20,550 nt of DNA from Magnetominusculus dajiuhuensis (GCF_046044395.1 NZ_JBJUSG010000061.1:1-20550); one strand, 5' to 3'. Shown: positions 8,498-17,571, numbered from the stretch's first letter. Notes: generated from the sequence alone by a model not told the origin. Program-made: numbers and translations.

Positions 8498-9482
8498 TTA
8501 TTGGACGGTTTCACTGCTATCTATATTTATAAGCATTACAACCGCTTATTTTGTTGCCAGATACGGGCATAAATTCTCGCTTATTGATAATCCTCATCAA
8601 CGCAGTTCTCACACCAGGCCTACTCCAAGAGGGGGCGGCATAGGGATATGGATTGCGTTTATAGTTATTGGGTTTTTATTTAATAAAGATAATCACTATC
8701 GCCTGATAGCTATCCCTTGCCTTATTGGCCTGATTGGCATTGTTGAGGACCGTTTTCATATATCGCAAATATGGCGTATGGCAATACAGATCATCCTGTC
8801 TTTCCTCTCGATTTATCCACATAATAAATCAGACATATTATCTCTTCTTCTCCTTTCACTCTGGGTTATATTTATTGTCGGCACTGCTAATTTTTATAAT
8901 TTTATGGATGGAATCAACGGCATTGCCACCCTGGCCGGTATCTGCGGTTTTGGTCTTATGGCGTTCTTTTCCTGTTATTTTACCATTGAGCATACAATAA
9001 CCATAATGAGTATCGCTCTTATTTGTGGTTGCGCGGGTTTTCTTCCTCTTAACTTTCCAACAGCCAGAGTATTTATGGGCGACGTCGGGAGTCTTTTGTT
9101 AGGGTTTACGTTTGCTTTGTTTATAGCGAAGTTGTCTGTTAATATCAGCGCATTTCTTTGTATGATTATGTTTATGTGCATGTTTTATGCCGATGCGTTA
9201 GTAACATTGTTTTATCGCTGGAAAAGAAAAGAAAATCTCATGCAGCCACATAGACGGCATATGTATCAGTATTTAAGCAATGAGCTTGGATTGCCGCATT
9301 GGAAAGTAGCGCTGATATATGCGGGAATCCAGTTTATCTTTGGTTCGTGCGCCCTGCTTGCATATACAAAAGGGCTTCTGTGGCAAATTGCCGTATTCGC
9401 AATATTTAGCTCGTTATTTTTAATGTGTTATAAGTATGTAAATAACATGCTTGGGAGGCTCAATTGTGAGGCCGGGAATTAA
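8481..9482 (+). CDS. initiating glycosyl-1-phosphate transferase, WbpL/WecA family (MraY-like GT4)
   Basis: A 333-residue polytopic inner-membrane protein of the polyprenyl-phosphate N-acetylhexosamine-1-phosphate transferase family. It should start the repeat unit by moving a sugar phosphate from a UDP-sugar to undecaprenyl phosphate. Family motifs: DNPHQRSSHTRPTPRGGG (36-53), VEDRFHIS with D90, NFMDGINGIA with D143, FMGDVGS with D201, and PHRRHMYQ (256-263), the cytoplasmic His-rich loop found in WbpL-like members. About ten hydrophobic helices separate them. The start is a GTG at 8481, 17 bases inside the preceding reductase gene; no better start exists before the first helix and no clear ribosome binding site is seen, so coupling is likely. 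The pairing with the WbpV-like gene suggests a QuiNAc- or FucNAc-phosphate substrate rather than GlcNAc. Confidence 0.92.
   Translation: MNQGCSYWTVSLLSIFISITTAYFVARYGHKFSLIDNPHQRSSHTRPTPRGGGIGIWIAFIVIGFLFNKDNHYRLIAIPCLIGLIGIVEDRFHISQIWRMAIQIILSFLSIYPHNKSDILSLLLLSLWVIFIVGTANFYNFMDGINGIATLAGICGFGLMAFFSCYFTIEHTITIMSIALICGCAGFLPLNFPTARVFMGDVGSLLLGFTFALFIAKLSVNISAFLCMIMFMCMFYADALVTLFYRWKRKENLMQPHRRHMYQYLSNELGLPHWKVALIYAGIQFIFGSCALLAYTKGLLWQIAVFAIFSSLFLMCYKYVNNMLGRLNCEAGN
9453..9458 (+). promoter_or_regulatory. Shine-Dalgarno site that sets the Wzy start
   Basis: GGGAGG sits 7 bases before a GTG at 9466 and inside the end of the previous gene. It makes GTG 9466 a better start than the in-frame TTG at 9451, which would place this site within the coding sequence. 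Confidence 0.7.
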
Positions 9483-11637
9483 AATGCCGTTGCTCACATC
9501 GGAGTCTAATCAGCATAGCGGTTCGCCAAAGAACAGGGTCTCGGGCCTATCTATGTTATCCAAAAGAATGCTTGATAACTTGTCGCTGGTTTTCATAACG
9601 GCTAATATTCTGCTGCTGGTCCCTGACCTTATCTATTGTGGCAAGCTCACCATAATTATAGCCGTTGGCGCGCCTCTTCTTTTTTGCCTTGCTGTCTTTA
9701 CCTCCCTGCTTTCATTAGAACGCGTTTTAGTTATCTTTGTCCTGGCATTCCCGCTGTTAGGCTTTCAACCCTATGACAGACACAGTCTGGCGTTTGAATA
9801 TATGGCGGCTCTCGCCACTTTTTCCATGCATGTGATGAGGATGAGACGCGGCCTTCGCCAATCTGAAACGCCAGTTAATGGGGCGCTGTCTGGCCTTCTT
9901 GTCTGTTATATTCTTCTATCGGTTTTTTCTCTTCTTATGCTTCCAATCAGCCGCATAATAAACGACGCTATTGTTATGAAGCTAAATTTTACATCCAGAA
10001 TGTTTTCAATTTTTCCAACAGAGTTCAACTATTCCCTGGCAGGGGTTGACCGCCTCATACTGTTTTCCCTGTTTGCCTTCGAATTTGCCAAGGCTGGCAA
10101 GTTAATCAGACATGGCAGAACGATTTTCCTGGCTCTTTTTTGGGGTACTGTATATTCCGCTTTTATTGGACTTCTTGATTTCTACAATGTGCTGTCGCTT
10201 AATTGGTATAGATTAGCGGAAAGGTCGGATGTGGTAAATGCCTTCTTCTCAAACAGGGGGTGGCTTGCCCATTATATAAACATCACCGTACCTTTTGTAA
10301 TCCTTGCATTTATCAAAAAAGGCAGGCATATAGCGGCAACGATGGGGCTATTTGGCATTCTTATCGTTATAGAAGTAGCTTTGTTCCTGTCCGGCGCACG
10401 CGCTGGTTGGGTTACATATCCTATTGTACTTATTTTATGCTGGGTTGCCTTCATCTCTTTGAGCCAGGAACAGAAGCACTTTTCATTTTCCTTAAGAACA
10501 TTAATAAAGGCCGTATTGCTAATGCCGATAACAATTGCTGTCAGCATTGCATTCATCGTTTATCTATCACCCATAATAGAAGAAAGGGGACACAAACCAC
10601 CCAACATCCAACAAAATGACCCCAACGTCCAACAAAATGACCCCAACTCAATGCAAAAGATTATCACTACGATGGATGAGCAGGCCTCCGCAACGATTAA
10701 GCGCAGTCTTGACACCGGAAGTCGCACATCTACCTGGAATGACGGCATACATGTCGGCATGGAAAGCCCCATAGTTGGGCTTGGCTATGATTCCTATGGC
10801 TGGCAAGCCAAAAACCTGGACAAAATTGTTCATTCAGACTTTAAGAAAGGCACCATTTTAGGTACGATGGACACTCCCCACAACACTCTGATTCAGGTAT
10901 TTGTCAGCGGAGGAATAATCGGCGTTATCCTATGGTGTTTGCTGATTGCCTACATCATTGCCGTTTGCCTTGCCGACGCTGTCAAAAACAAGAACTACCT
11001 GAGCCTTGCCGTTGCCATTTCAATGGTCAGCGCACACATACATGGCTTCTTCCAGGACTTGCAATACGTCCCCATGATCTGGATGGTTATATTTCTGGAA
11101 ATCGGCTATGCCATGTCTCTGGAAACAGCTCTTTTGCCTCAGCGTCTTAACAATGTTGTCAGGAAATTTATTGTTTGTGCCTTTATTGCCGTTACCGCCA
11201 CTATTCCAATATACCTACACCTCTCATCCTATAGGTTTATTAAGGATAAGTATGGCGTAAACACATATATGCCTGACGAAGATCAACATCGCTACGGTTT
11301 CTACTCAAGTGAAATCATTGGCGGCAGCCGCTATTGGTATAGCGGTGGCGATGCCTACATGGACGTTAAGGGGGATAATGTGGAAATCCCGTTTCTATGC
11401 CCACATCTCGATGCAGATAAGAAACCTGTAACTGCAACGATTTCCATTGACGGAAAGCCAATTGACCTGCTTATATTCTCAAAACCAGGGAAACTTACTC
11501 GTACATACCATGTTGGAGCTGGTACACACCGTGTGGGCATTAAAGTCTCCCGGCTGTGGAATCCCATTATGGCAAAGGTAAGCCAGGATTTACGCAATCT
11601 TGGGCTTGCCGTCGGCGAGGTGCGTTGCTGGAAATGA
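9466..11637 (+). CDS. wzy: O-antigen polymerase/ligase family membrane protein (Wzy/WaaL type) with extra C-terminal domain
   Basis: A 723-residue protein (GTG start chosen from its GGGAGG site) overlapping the previous gene by 17 bases. Many hydrophobic helices flank a large periplasmic loop, as in the Wzy_C/O-antigen ligase superfamily. Motifs include SNRGWLAHY (262-270), LSGARAGWV (308-316, R312), and D469-T-P-H472-N, where the His is characteristic of the ligase/polymerase active site. The loop holds a short in-frame tandem repeat (about residues 380-393, NIQQNDP/NVQQNDP). After the last helix (about 565-590) come about 120 residues with FYSSEIIGGSRYWYSGG and SRLWNP...DLRNLGL, a beta-rich-looking domain that I have seen appended to cell-envelope glycan proteins and that is not part of ordinary Wzy. 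Polymerase is favoured by the adjacent Wzx; a ligase role is possible. Confidence 0.85.
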   Translation: MRPGIKMPLLTSESNQHSGSPKNRVSGLSMLSKRMLDNLSLVFITANILLLVPDLIYCGKLTIIIAVGAPLLFCLAVFTSLLSLERVLVIFVLAFPLLGFQPYDRHSLAFEYMAALATFSMHVMRMRRGLRQSETPVNGALSGLLVCYILLSVFSLLMLPISRIINDAIVMKLNFTSRMFSIFPTEFNYSLAGVDRLILFSLFAFEFAKAGKLIRHGRTIFLALFWGTVYSAFIGLLDFYNVLSLNWYRLAERSDVVNAFFSNRGWLAHYINITVPFVILAFIKKGRHIAATMGLFGILIVIEVALFLSGARAGWVTYPIVLILCWVAFISLSQEQKHFSFSLRTLIKAVLLMPITIAVSIAFIVYLSPIIEERGHKPPNIQQNDPNVQQNDPNSMQKIITTMDEQASATIKRSLDTGSRTSTWNDGIHVGMESPIVGLGYDSYGWQAKNLDKIVHSDFKKGTILGTMDTPHNTLIQVFVSGGIIGVILWCLLIAYIIAVCLADAVKNKNYLSLAVAISMVSAHIHGFFQDLQYVPMIWMVIFLEIGYAMSLETALLPQRLNNVVRKFIVCAFIAVTATIPIYLHLSSYRFIKDKYGVNTYMPDEDQHRYGFYSSEIIGGSRYWYSGGDAYMDVKGDNVEIPFLCPHLDADKKPVTATISIDGKPIDLLIFSKPGKLTRTYHVGAGTHRVGIKVSRLWNPIMAKVSQDLRNLGLAVGEVRCWK
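10603..10644 (+). repeat. 21-bp in-frame tandem duplication inside wzy
   Basis: Two copies of a 21-base unit, 10603-10623 and 10624-10644, differ at one base (aacatccaac versus aacgtccaac at the start). They encode NIQQNDP and NVQQNDP in the predicted large periplasmic loop. The near identity suggests a recent slippage duplication that keeps the frame. Confidence 0.9.
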
Positions 11638-11662
11638 GCGTAGCGCTATTATCGGCTAAAAG

Positions 11663-13135
11663 ATGAGCAGACAATTTTTTAAAAATGCGGCTTTGCTTGC
11701 GGCTACTGAGGTTGTCGTCAAGTTAAAGCCTTTAATCGCGATTCCCCTGTTAACACGCCATTTTGGCGCTTTAAATTACGGTGTTTGGTCACAGATGTCA
11801 GTTATGGTTACCCTCATGCCGCTGATTATCCTATTAGGAACAGACGGCGCCATTATACGATATATGCCAGGTACTTCCGTAGATGCGCAGAAACGTTTTT
11901 TCTCGGCATGGATGGTATCGCTGTCTGTTTTTACAATTTGTGTCTGCATTGGTATTGTCTTGTTTAAAGGAGAGATATCCCTGCTTTGTTGGGGAGAAAC
12001 GGGAGAATACGAAAAATTTATACCAATCCTTGCCGCCGCCATCCTGGCAGGAATTGAACTGAGCGCCTTAAAAACCTGGTTCCGGGTTCATAATGATGCA
12101 AAAACTATTTCTGCCTTTACGATTCTCCAAGCCACTCTTGGACTTGTTACAATACTCATCATTCTTATTAAAAATGAAGCGGTTTATCAGTTGGTTATTT
12201 ATAATATATTTGCCGATTTTCTGGGCATAGTATGGTTGGTGTTAAAAATTACACGTAAATGGGGCTGGAGCATGCCTGATTTTTCATCCATTTCAGTGTA
12301 TCTCAGGTTTGGCCTGCCTGTCATACCTCACGGTCTTGCAGTATGGGGTTTAAATTACATGGATAGATTTTTTCTTGTTAAGTACTCAACTATGGCTGAA
12401 ATTGGTATTTATTCTGTAAGTTATTCCATAGGCTTTGCTATTATCCAGATATTTGTCCAGCCGGTGTGGGCTATGTATCCCAATACCGCCTCAGGGCTAT
12501 ATAATCAGGAGAAACATGCTGAGCTTCAGAGGTTATTTGAACGTTCGGTCAGTCTGATTCTGGTAACCGCGGTGCCGTCTATTATTATTTTATATATTAC
12601 AGGAGAGCGCATTTTAGCAATCTTTACTACCAGGGAATTTATAAAGGGCGGACCTGTCATTGCGGTTATTGCGGCCGGGTATCTATTTCACATCTTAGGC
12701 CTATACTATGAAATTTCCCTATGGCTTATAAACAAGCAATTCTGGTCGTCTTTTTCCGTTGTTATGGCCTGCGTTGTAAATTATTTTGCCAACATTCTAT
12801 TAATACCTCGTTACTCCATCATTGGGGCGGCAATTGCGACTGCTGTCGCTTTCTGTGCACAAATGATAATTTCGTTATCTTTAGCGGCCTGCTTTACAAA
12901 TATAAAAACAAACTTTATCTTCTTAGCTAAAATAGTAGTAATCTCGATTATAATGGGATTAGCCATTCGTGGAGTGAGTATGATCGTCGCTAATAGCGGA
13001 CTTGTAAGTCTTTTAATGATCGTAATGTCAGGTGTGGTATGTTCAGGGATATTATTTTGGATATTCAATGTCGTAGATTTTAAAAAGGCAATATATAATT
13101 TAAGGCGGCACATCCTGGCAGACAAATGTTTATAG
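11663..13135 (+). CDS. wzx: Wzx-type lipid-linked oligosaccharide flippase
   Basis: The 490-residue product is a polytopic inner-membrane protein of the MOP/PST superfamily, with roughly 12-14 hydrophobic helices and little soluble sequence. The N terminus (KNAALLAATEVVVKLKPLIA, then LLTRHFGALNYGVWSQMS) has the amphipathic first helix and the L-x-R-x-x-G-x-x-x-Y-G-x-W pattern usual for Wzx. FGLPVIPHGLAVWGLNYMDR in the middle is another recurrent segment. It should move undecaprenyl-diphosphate-linked repeat units across the inner membrane. Its place next to the Wzy gene supports this. It starts 25 bases after wzy, without an obvious ribosome binding site, and overlaps the methyltransferase gene by 10 bases. 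Confidence 0.93.
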   Translation: MSRQFFKNAALLAATEVVVKLKPLIAIPLLTRHFGALNYGVWSQMSVMVTLMPLIILLGTDGAIIRYMPGTSVDAQKRFFSAWMVSLSVFTICVCIGIVLFKGEISLLCWGETGEYEKFIPILAAAILAGIELSALKTWFRVHNDAKTISAFTILQATLGLVTILIILIKNEAVYQLVIYNIFADFLGIVWLVLKITRKWGWSMPDFSSISVYLRFGLPVIPHGLAVWGLNYMDRFFLVKYSTMAEIGIYSVSYSIGFAIIQIFVQPVWAMYPNTASGLYNQEKHAELQRLFERSVSLILVTAVPSIIILYITGERILAIFTTREFIKGGPVIAVIAAGYLFHILGLYYEISLWLINKQFWSSFSVVMACVVNYFANILLIPRYSIIGAAIATAVAFCAQMIISLSLAACFTNIKTNFIFLAKIVVISIIMGLAIRGVSMIVANSGLVSLLMIVMSGVVCSGILFWIFNVVDFKKAIYNLRRHILADKCL

Positions 13136-14727
13136 AGATTGAAGATATTAAACGCAGGTATAATTTCGACTTTCGTGAATATGCCTGCCCAAGGGATGAG
13201 TTCTCGCACCTTTTTGACGAGTGGGCCGGTTATTATCATCTAAAGTTTGCAGTCTGCAAGCTTATCAATCCAAAAAATATTCTTGAGGTTGGATTTCGCT
13301 ACGGTTATTCCGCTATTACATTTCTCAGTGCCGCCGAAAATGCGACATACCTTGGTATAGACGACAAGACAACTCATGGAGTATCAACTGAGGCCCTCGA
13401 CTGGGCAAAAAAGATAACGGCAGGATTCAATGCGGAATTTTTGATTATGGATACGCAGAGAATGGAAACATTTCCCGGAGATTTTTATGATCTCATTAAC
13501 ATATACGGGCAACAAGACGCTGACAGAACGTTCCGCGAGCTTGAGCTTGCCCTGGAAAAAGGACAATGGATATTGCTTGATGGATTCTTTCAACTTATCG
13601 GCAGTTCATTCGAATCGAGGGAGAACTATAATTTATTCAGCGCGGCCTTATTTCTGAGCAAGTACAGGCATCAAATAGAATATGCCTTCATATTGCCGGG
13701 ACATGTCGGCGAGCTACTCATAAAAACTAAAAATACCCCTGAAAAACGAGTTTTCAAAAAAACCGGGAAATCCGCTCAGGATCTAAAAGAATGTTACACC
13801 ATGCAATACTATATGACCGACTGTGGAGGTTATAAGTCATTTAAGGCTTCACGCGGTAAATGTCTTGACGATATGAGACTGCAAATAGTTTACAACCTTG
13901 CGCAACCGCTGGCTGGCAAAAAAGTCCTTGACGTTGGGTGTGGGCGTGGTGAGCTGGCCTTTGCGTGCGCCCAGGAAGGCGCTGACGCCACAGGAGTAGA
14001 CTATTCGCAGAGTGCTGTTGACATTGCCAACAACTATTACAGTGGGTACATTGGAAGCAATCTGCGTTTTGTATGCAAGGATATATTAGAACTTACCTCA
14101 GAACATCACTCGTTTGATATAGTGCTTGCAACAGACGTAATTGAGCATATACCGGAAAATGAATTTGGAACCTTTCTGCAAACAATACGCTCTCTCATGG
14201 GTATTTCAGGAAAATTTATCATACATACATCTCCGAACAAGCTGATGTATCAACATTTCTACGAGAGGAAGCGGCAAATGGCTAAAGAAATTGGAACCTA
14301 TCTGCCGGAAAATCCCCGCAGTTATTACGAAGACCTCGTGCACGTTAATGAACAAACCCCGGCAGCTCTAACGCATTCTCTTGGTGGGGTATTTCCACAT
14401 GTACTGGTATGGTCAACCCATTTGCCTGACGCCGTTGGATCTCTTTCAGCAACGCTCAGCCATGAAGAACTGATTCAACACGAAAGCATATTTGCTGTTG
14501 CCGCTTCTGAGCCTATTAAAAAAGAAGACATCATTATGGCCATTTCCCAATACCGTATGAATCTTCACAAGCTCAACGCCGCCATAAAGACTTTCCCCCG
14601 GCACATTACTCTGCCGCCTGAGGAGAAGCGTTCTTTTCCAGCAATAGTTACCTCCACGAGCGCTCTTTTGGCGCGTATAGTATGGTACACCCTTCGTACC
14701 ATATACTACAAAGTGGTAAAACGATAG
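13126..14727 (+). CDS. double-domain class I SAM methyltransferase
   Basis: A 533-residue protein with two Rossmann domains. The C-terminal one (about 225-400) is a clear SAM-dependent methyltransferase: TDCGGYKSFKASRGK leader (231-245), motif I VLDVGCGRG (267-275), acidic D292 in GVDYS, and DVIEH at 337-341; this TDCGGY...GCGRGE arrangement is a set I associate with glycan-cluster methyltransferases. The N-terminal one (about 35-205) has ILEVGFRYGYSAITFL (52-67) and a YLGIDDK turn, so it resembles a methyltransferase of the CmcI/class I type but with a less canonical glycine loop; it may be active or structural. It probably methylates a sugar of the repeat unit or caps the chain. The start overlaps wzx by 10 bases. 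The last 100 residues are basic with a possible membrane-associated helix near the end. Confidence 0.85.
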   Translation: MFIEIEDIKRRYNFDFREYACPRDEFSHLFDEWAGYYHLKFAVCKLINPKNILEVGFRYGYSAITFLSAAENATYLGIDDKTTHGVSTEALDWAKKITAGFNAEFLIMDTQRMETFPGDFYDLINIYGQQDADRTFRELELALEKGQWILLDGFFQLIGSSFESRENYNLFSAALFLSKYRHQIEYAFILPGHVGELLIKTKNTPEKRVFKKTGKSAQDLKECYTMQYYMTDCGGYKSFKASRGKCLDDMRLQIVYNLAQPLAGKKVLDVGCGRGELAFACAQEGADATGVDYSQSAVDIANNYYSGYIGSNLRFVCKDILELTSEHHSFDIVLATDVIEHIPENEFGTFLQTIRSLMGISGKFIIHTSPNKLMYQHFYERKRQMAKEIGTYLPENPRSYYEDLVHVNEQTPAALTHSLGGVFPHVLVWSTHLPDAVGSLSATLSHEELIQHESIFAVAASEPIKKEDIIMAISQYRMNLHKLNAAIKTFPRHITLPPEEKRSFPAIVTSTSALLARIVWYTLRTIYYKVVKR

Positions 14728-14772
14728 AAGGGCGCCGTCTTTCATCTTGTGGGGCTTCTTCCATTTAACGAC

Positions 14773-14844
14773 ATGATGGGTAGCGTAAAAGAGGCGCTTC
14801 GCGTACTCAAATCAGATATGTTGTTAATGGCCAATTTGGGATAA
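14773..14844 (+). CDS. possible 23-codon leader ORF or gene remnant
   Basis: The 119-base gap between methyltransferase and glycosyltransferase is open in the methyltransferase frame right after its TAG, up to a TAA at 14842-14844. It contains an ATG at 14773 giving MMGSVKEALRVLKSDMLLM and four more residues, and a possible earlier GTG at 14749. The peptide looks amphipathic and coding-like, and its stop is two bases before the TTG start of the next gene, so it could couple translation. It may equally be the remnant of a lost gene or chance; I recognise no family. Confidence 0.2.
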   Translation: MMGSVKEALRVLKSDMLLMANLG

Positions 14845-14846
14845 CT

Positions 14847-17486
14847 TTGGAACAGACGCCAAAAGATTATAGCCGACAAATTGAGCAAATTAATGCGGCT
14901 CTGACCAAAGAACGAGCCAGCGTTGACACGTTACGAAATGAGCTGGGGGCTGCCAAAACCAAAATAGACGAACTAAACCACTCTGTGTATAAATGGTGGA
15001 CGACTGCTAATCAGCTTGAGCACACCCTTGCGGCGGTGTACAAAAGCGGTTCATGGCGTGTTACATGGCCGTTGCGCAAATTAATGTACTACGTAAAAAG
15101 ATTGTTCCCCCATTTTTCAGGGTTGAAAGAACGCCCTGCACATGTCGGCAACACATCGCGGGATTTCCCTTCGACTTTACATAAACGGCTTTTTGTGGAT
15201 ATCTCGGAACTATCGCGGCACGACGCCGGCACAGGCGTGCAAAGGGTAGTGCGCAGTATGCTTGGGGAACTATTAAAAAATCCGCCAACCGGTTATCAGG
15301 TCGAGCCGGTTTACGCAACCGCGGGCAGCAAGGGTTATTATTATGCCGGAAAATATATTTCAAGGCTCTTGGGCCACCATGACACAACGGTATCAGATGA
15401 GCCTCTCTGTCCACGGCGTGGCGATGTATTTTTAGGACTGGATTTGCAGCATCACGTGGCCATTGCACAGGCTGATTATTTTAAGCGTTTAAAATGTCTT
15501 AATATTCCTGTATATTTTGTTGTATATGATATGCTGCCGATTACGTTTCCACAATATTTCGCGAAGGGGCTTGCAGACCTGCACGCGCAATGGCTTGGAG
15601 TGATTTCCCAGAGTGACGGCCTCATTTGCATCTCGGAAACGGTCGCGTTTGAAGTTATGGAGTGGCTTGACAAACACTATCCTGCGAGAAAGGCAACTCT
15701 GAAAATAACCTATAACCATATTGGCGCTGGCATTGAAAACTACGAAATACACGAGGGATTGCCAGAAGACGCCGAATGGATTCTTTCCCATATGCGGGAT
15801 TCCTATACATTTTTAATGGTAGGTACGATAGAACCGCGTAAGGGGCATAGACAAGTCCTTTCAGCCTTTGAAGAACTCTGGGCAAGAGGTATAGAGGCAA
15901 ATCTTGTCATAGTTGGCAGACATGCCTGGATGACCGAAGACCTGGTTAAGAAGATTCAAGAGCATCCGCATCTGGGCAGGAGGCTGTTTTATCTCATTGG
16001 AATTAGCGATGAGTACCTTGAAAAAATATATTCGGCGTCCACCTGTTTAATTCTTGCCTCGGAAGGTGAAGGGTTCGGCCTGCCGTTGATTGAGGCGGCA
16101 CAGTTTAAGCTGCCTGTAATTGCCCGTGATATTGCAGTGTTTCGGGAGGTCGCCGGGGTTAACGCTTACTACTTTAATACTATGCGGGCCAAAGGGCTGG
16201 CCGATGCTATTGAACAATGGATATTGCTTTATAAGGAAGACAAACATCCGAAATCGGACAATATGTCATGGGTTAGCTGGGAACAAAGCGCTAAGAACCT
16301 CACAGATATTATACTTACCGGCCTCAACAGAGAGCCTTTCAAACAGTTGATGATAGATATTTCCGAGTTAGTGCGGCGCGATGCGGAAACGGGAATCCAG
16401 CGTGTCGTGCGCAGTTTGTTGAAAGAACTACTCACCAGTCCTCCGGAGGACATGTTGGTGGAGGCGGTCTATGCCACGCCAGAACAGGGCTATCGTTATG
16501 CCCGCCGCTTTACCGCGGGGTTTATTGGTTCTTTTGATGACACTGCCAGAGATGAGCCTGTTGAATACCAGGCCGGAGATTCTTTCCTTGGACTGGATCT
16601 TCAACCCGAGGTTGTCCTTGCACAGCGGGACTTTTACCGGCGGCTACGCCTTGACGGCGTAAATGTTCAGTTCCTTGTGTATGATCTTTGCCCTATAAGA
16701 TATCCACAATGGTTCATTCCAGGGTTGGCGGCGGCCTTTACCCGATGGCTTGAAGTTATCACTCAGGCAGATGGGGCTATTTGTATATCAAAAGCCACGG
16801 CGGACGACCTCCGGGCCTGGATGGCCGAAAGAAAAATAATAGATAAACGCCCTTTCCGTATCTCTGTCTCACACGTCGGTGTAGATTTTGCGCAATCAAC
16901 TTCCTTAGGTATGCCCAATGAAGCCGAAAGAATTCTGGCGTTATTATGTAAACGTCCCAGCTTTCTGATGGTTGGCACCTTAGAACCACGTAAAGGCCAT
17001 ACACAAACCCTTGCCGCATTTGAACAGCTTTGGGCTGAAGGAATAGACGTCAACCTTGTAATTGTCGGCAAATTGGGCTGGATGGCAGAGGCATTGGCAG
17101 AGAAACTACGCCGTCATAGCGAATATGACAACCGCTTGTTCTGGCTGGAGGGAATCAGTGATGAGTATCTGGGGAAAATATATTTAGCATCCACCTGTTT
17201 GATTGCCGCCTCGGAGGCTGAAGGTTTCGGCCTGCCCCTTATCGAAGCCGCACAACACAAGCTGCCAGTAATTGCCCGTGATATTGCGGTGTACCGCGAG
17301 GTGGCCGGGGAGTTCGCCTTCTATTTCAAGGGCAAACAACCGTCCGACATAGCTGCATCTGTCAAAGACTGGCTTGCTCTCTATTTGGCAGGAGAACATC
17401 CGAGGTCGGATAATATGCCTTGGATAACGTGGAAGGAGTGTGCAAAAGTCATGGTAAGCAACCTCTTAAATCCAGACATATTATGA
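14847..17486 (+). CDS. bifunctional glycosyltransferase with two tandem GT4 domains
   Basis: The 879-residue protein begins with a predicted coiled coil (about 8-62), then a basic SGSWRVTWPLRKL segment (67-79) common ahead of glycan-cluster glycosyltransferases. Two GT4 (GT-B fold) units follow: A about 115-490 and B about 500-875. Both start with a VDISEL/IDISEL...GxQRVVRS motif and contain EPRKGH (K332, K716) and the E-x7-E donor site EGFGLPLIE (E408/E416 and E792/E800). The copies align throughout at a 384-385 residue offset, so they arose by internal duplication. Both keep their catalytic residues, suggesting two consecutive transfers, perhaps of the same sugar as in rhamnan- or mannan-type chain enzymes. 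The TTG start (GGGA five bases upstream) is the only plausible one between an in-frame stop at 14781 and the coiled coil. No transmembrane helix is seen. Confidence 0.88.
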   Translation: MEQTPKDYSRQIEQINAALTKERASVDTLRNELGAAKTKIDELNHSVYKWWTTANQLEHTLAAVYKSGSWRVTWPLRKLMYYVKRLFPHFSGLKERPAHVGNTSRDFPSTLHKRLFVDISELSRHDAGTGVQRVVRSMLGELLKNPPTGYQVEPVYATAGSKGYYYAGKYISRLLGHHDTTVSDEPLCPRRGDVFLGLDLQHHVAIAQADYFKRLKCLNIPVYFVVYDMLPITFPQYFAKGLADLHAQWLGVISQSDGLICISETVAFEVMEWLDKHYPARKATLKITYNHIGAGIENYEIHEGLPEDAEWILSHMRDSYTFLMVGTIEPRKGHRQVLSAFEELWARGIEANLVIVGRHAWMTEDLVKKIQEHPHLGRRLFYLIGISDEYLEKIYSASTCLILASEGEGFGLPLIEAAQFKLPVIARDIAVFREVAGVNAYYFNTMRAKGLADAIEQWILLYKEDKHPKSDNMSWVSWEQSAKNLTDIILTGLNREPFKQLMIDISELVRRDAETGIQRVVRSLLKELLTSPPEDMLVEAVYATPEQGYRYARRFTAGFIGSFDDTARDEPVEYQAGDSFLGLDLQPEVVLAQRDFYRRLRLDGVNVQFLVYDLCPIRYPQWFIPGLAAAFTRWLEVITQADGAICISKATADDLRAWMAERKIIDKRPFRISVSHVGVDFAQSTSLGMPNEAERILALLCKRPSFLMVGTLEPRKGHTQTLAAFEQLWAEGIDVNLVIVGKLGWMAEALAEKLRRHSEYDNRLFWLEGISDEYLGKIYLASTCLIAASEAEGFGLPLIEAAQHKLPVIARDIAVYREVAGEFAFYFKGKQPSDIAASVKDWLALYLAGEHPRSDNMPWITWKECAKVMVSNLLNPDIL
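15189..17474 (+). repeat. internal duplication of the GT4 domain
   Basis: Domain A (about 15189-16316) and domain B (about 16344-17474) are diverged direct repeats. In places the DNA is still identical: gtaattgcccgtgatattgc occurs at 16116-16135 and 17268-17287, exactly 1152 bases (384 codons) apart, in frame. Elsewhere the copies differ considerably. Confidence 0.85.
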
Positions 17487-17571
17487 CCTGTACTGCTGCC
17501 GGAATTCGCAGATACCACCATAAGGGTTTTAAAGTATGTGTAAGATTCACACTGGTATAGTGCAAGCATCT

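Noticed and set aside
12811..13239. 142-codon reverse open frame across the wzx/methyltransferase overlap
   Set aside because: It is antisense to two well-supported genes and its translation looks like a mirror of the membrane helices.
17487..17571. Bidirectional terminator between the convergent genes
   Set aside because: The only hairpin seen (GTGT/ACAC, 17538-17552) has a four-base stem and no following T run.
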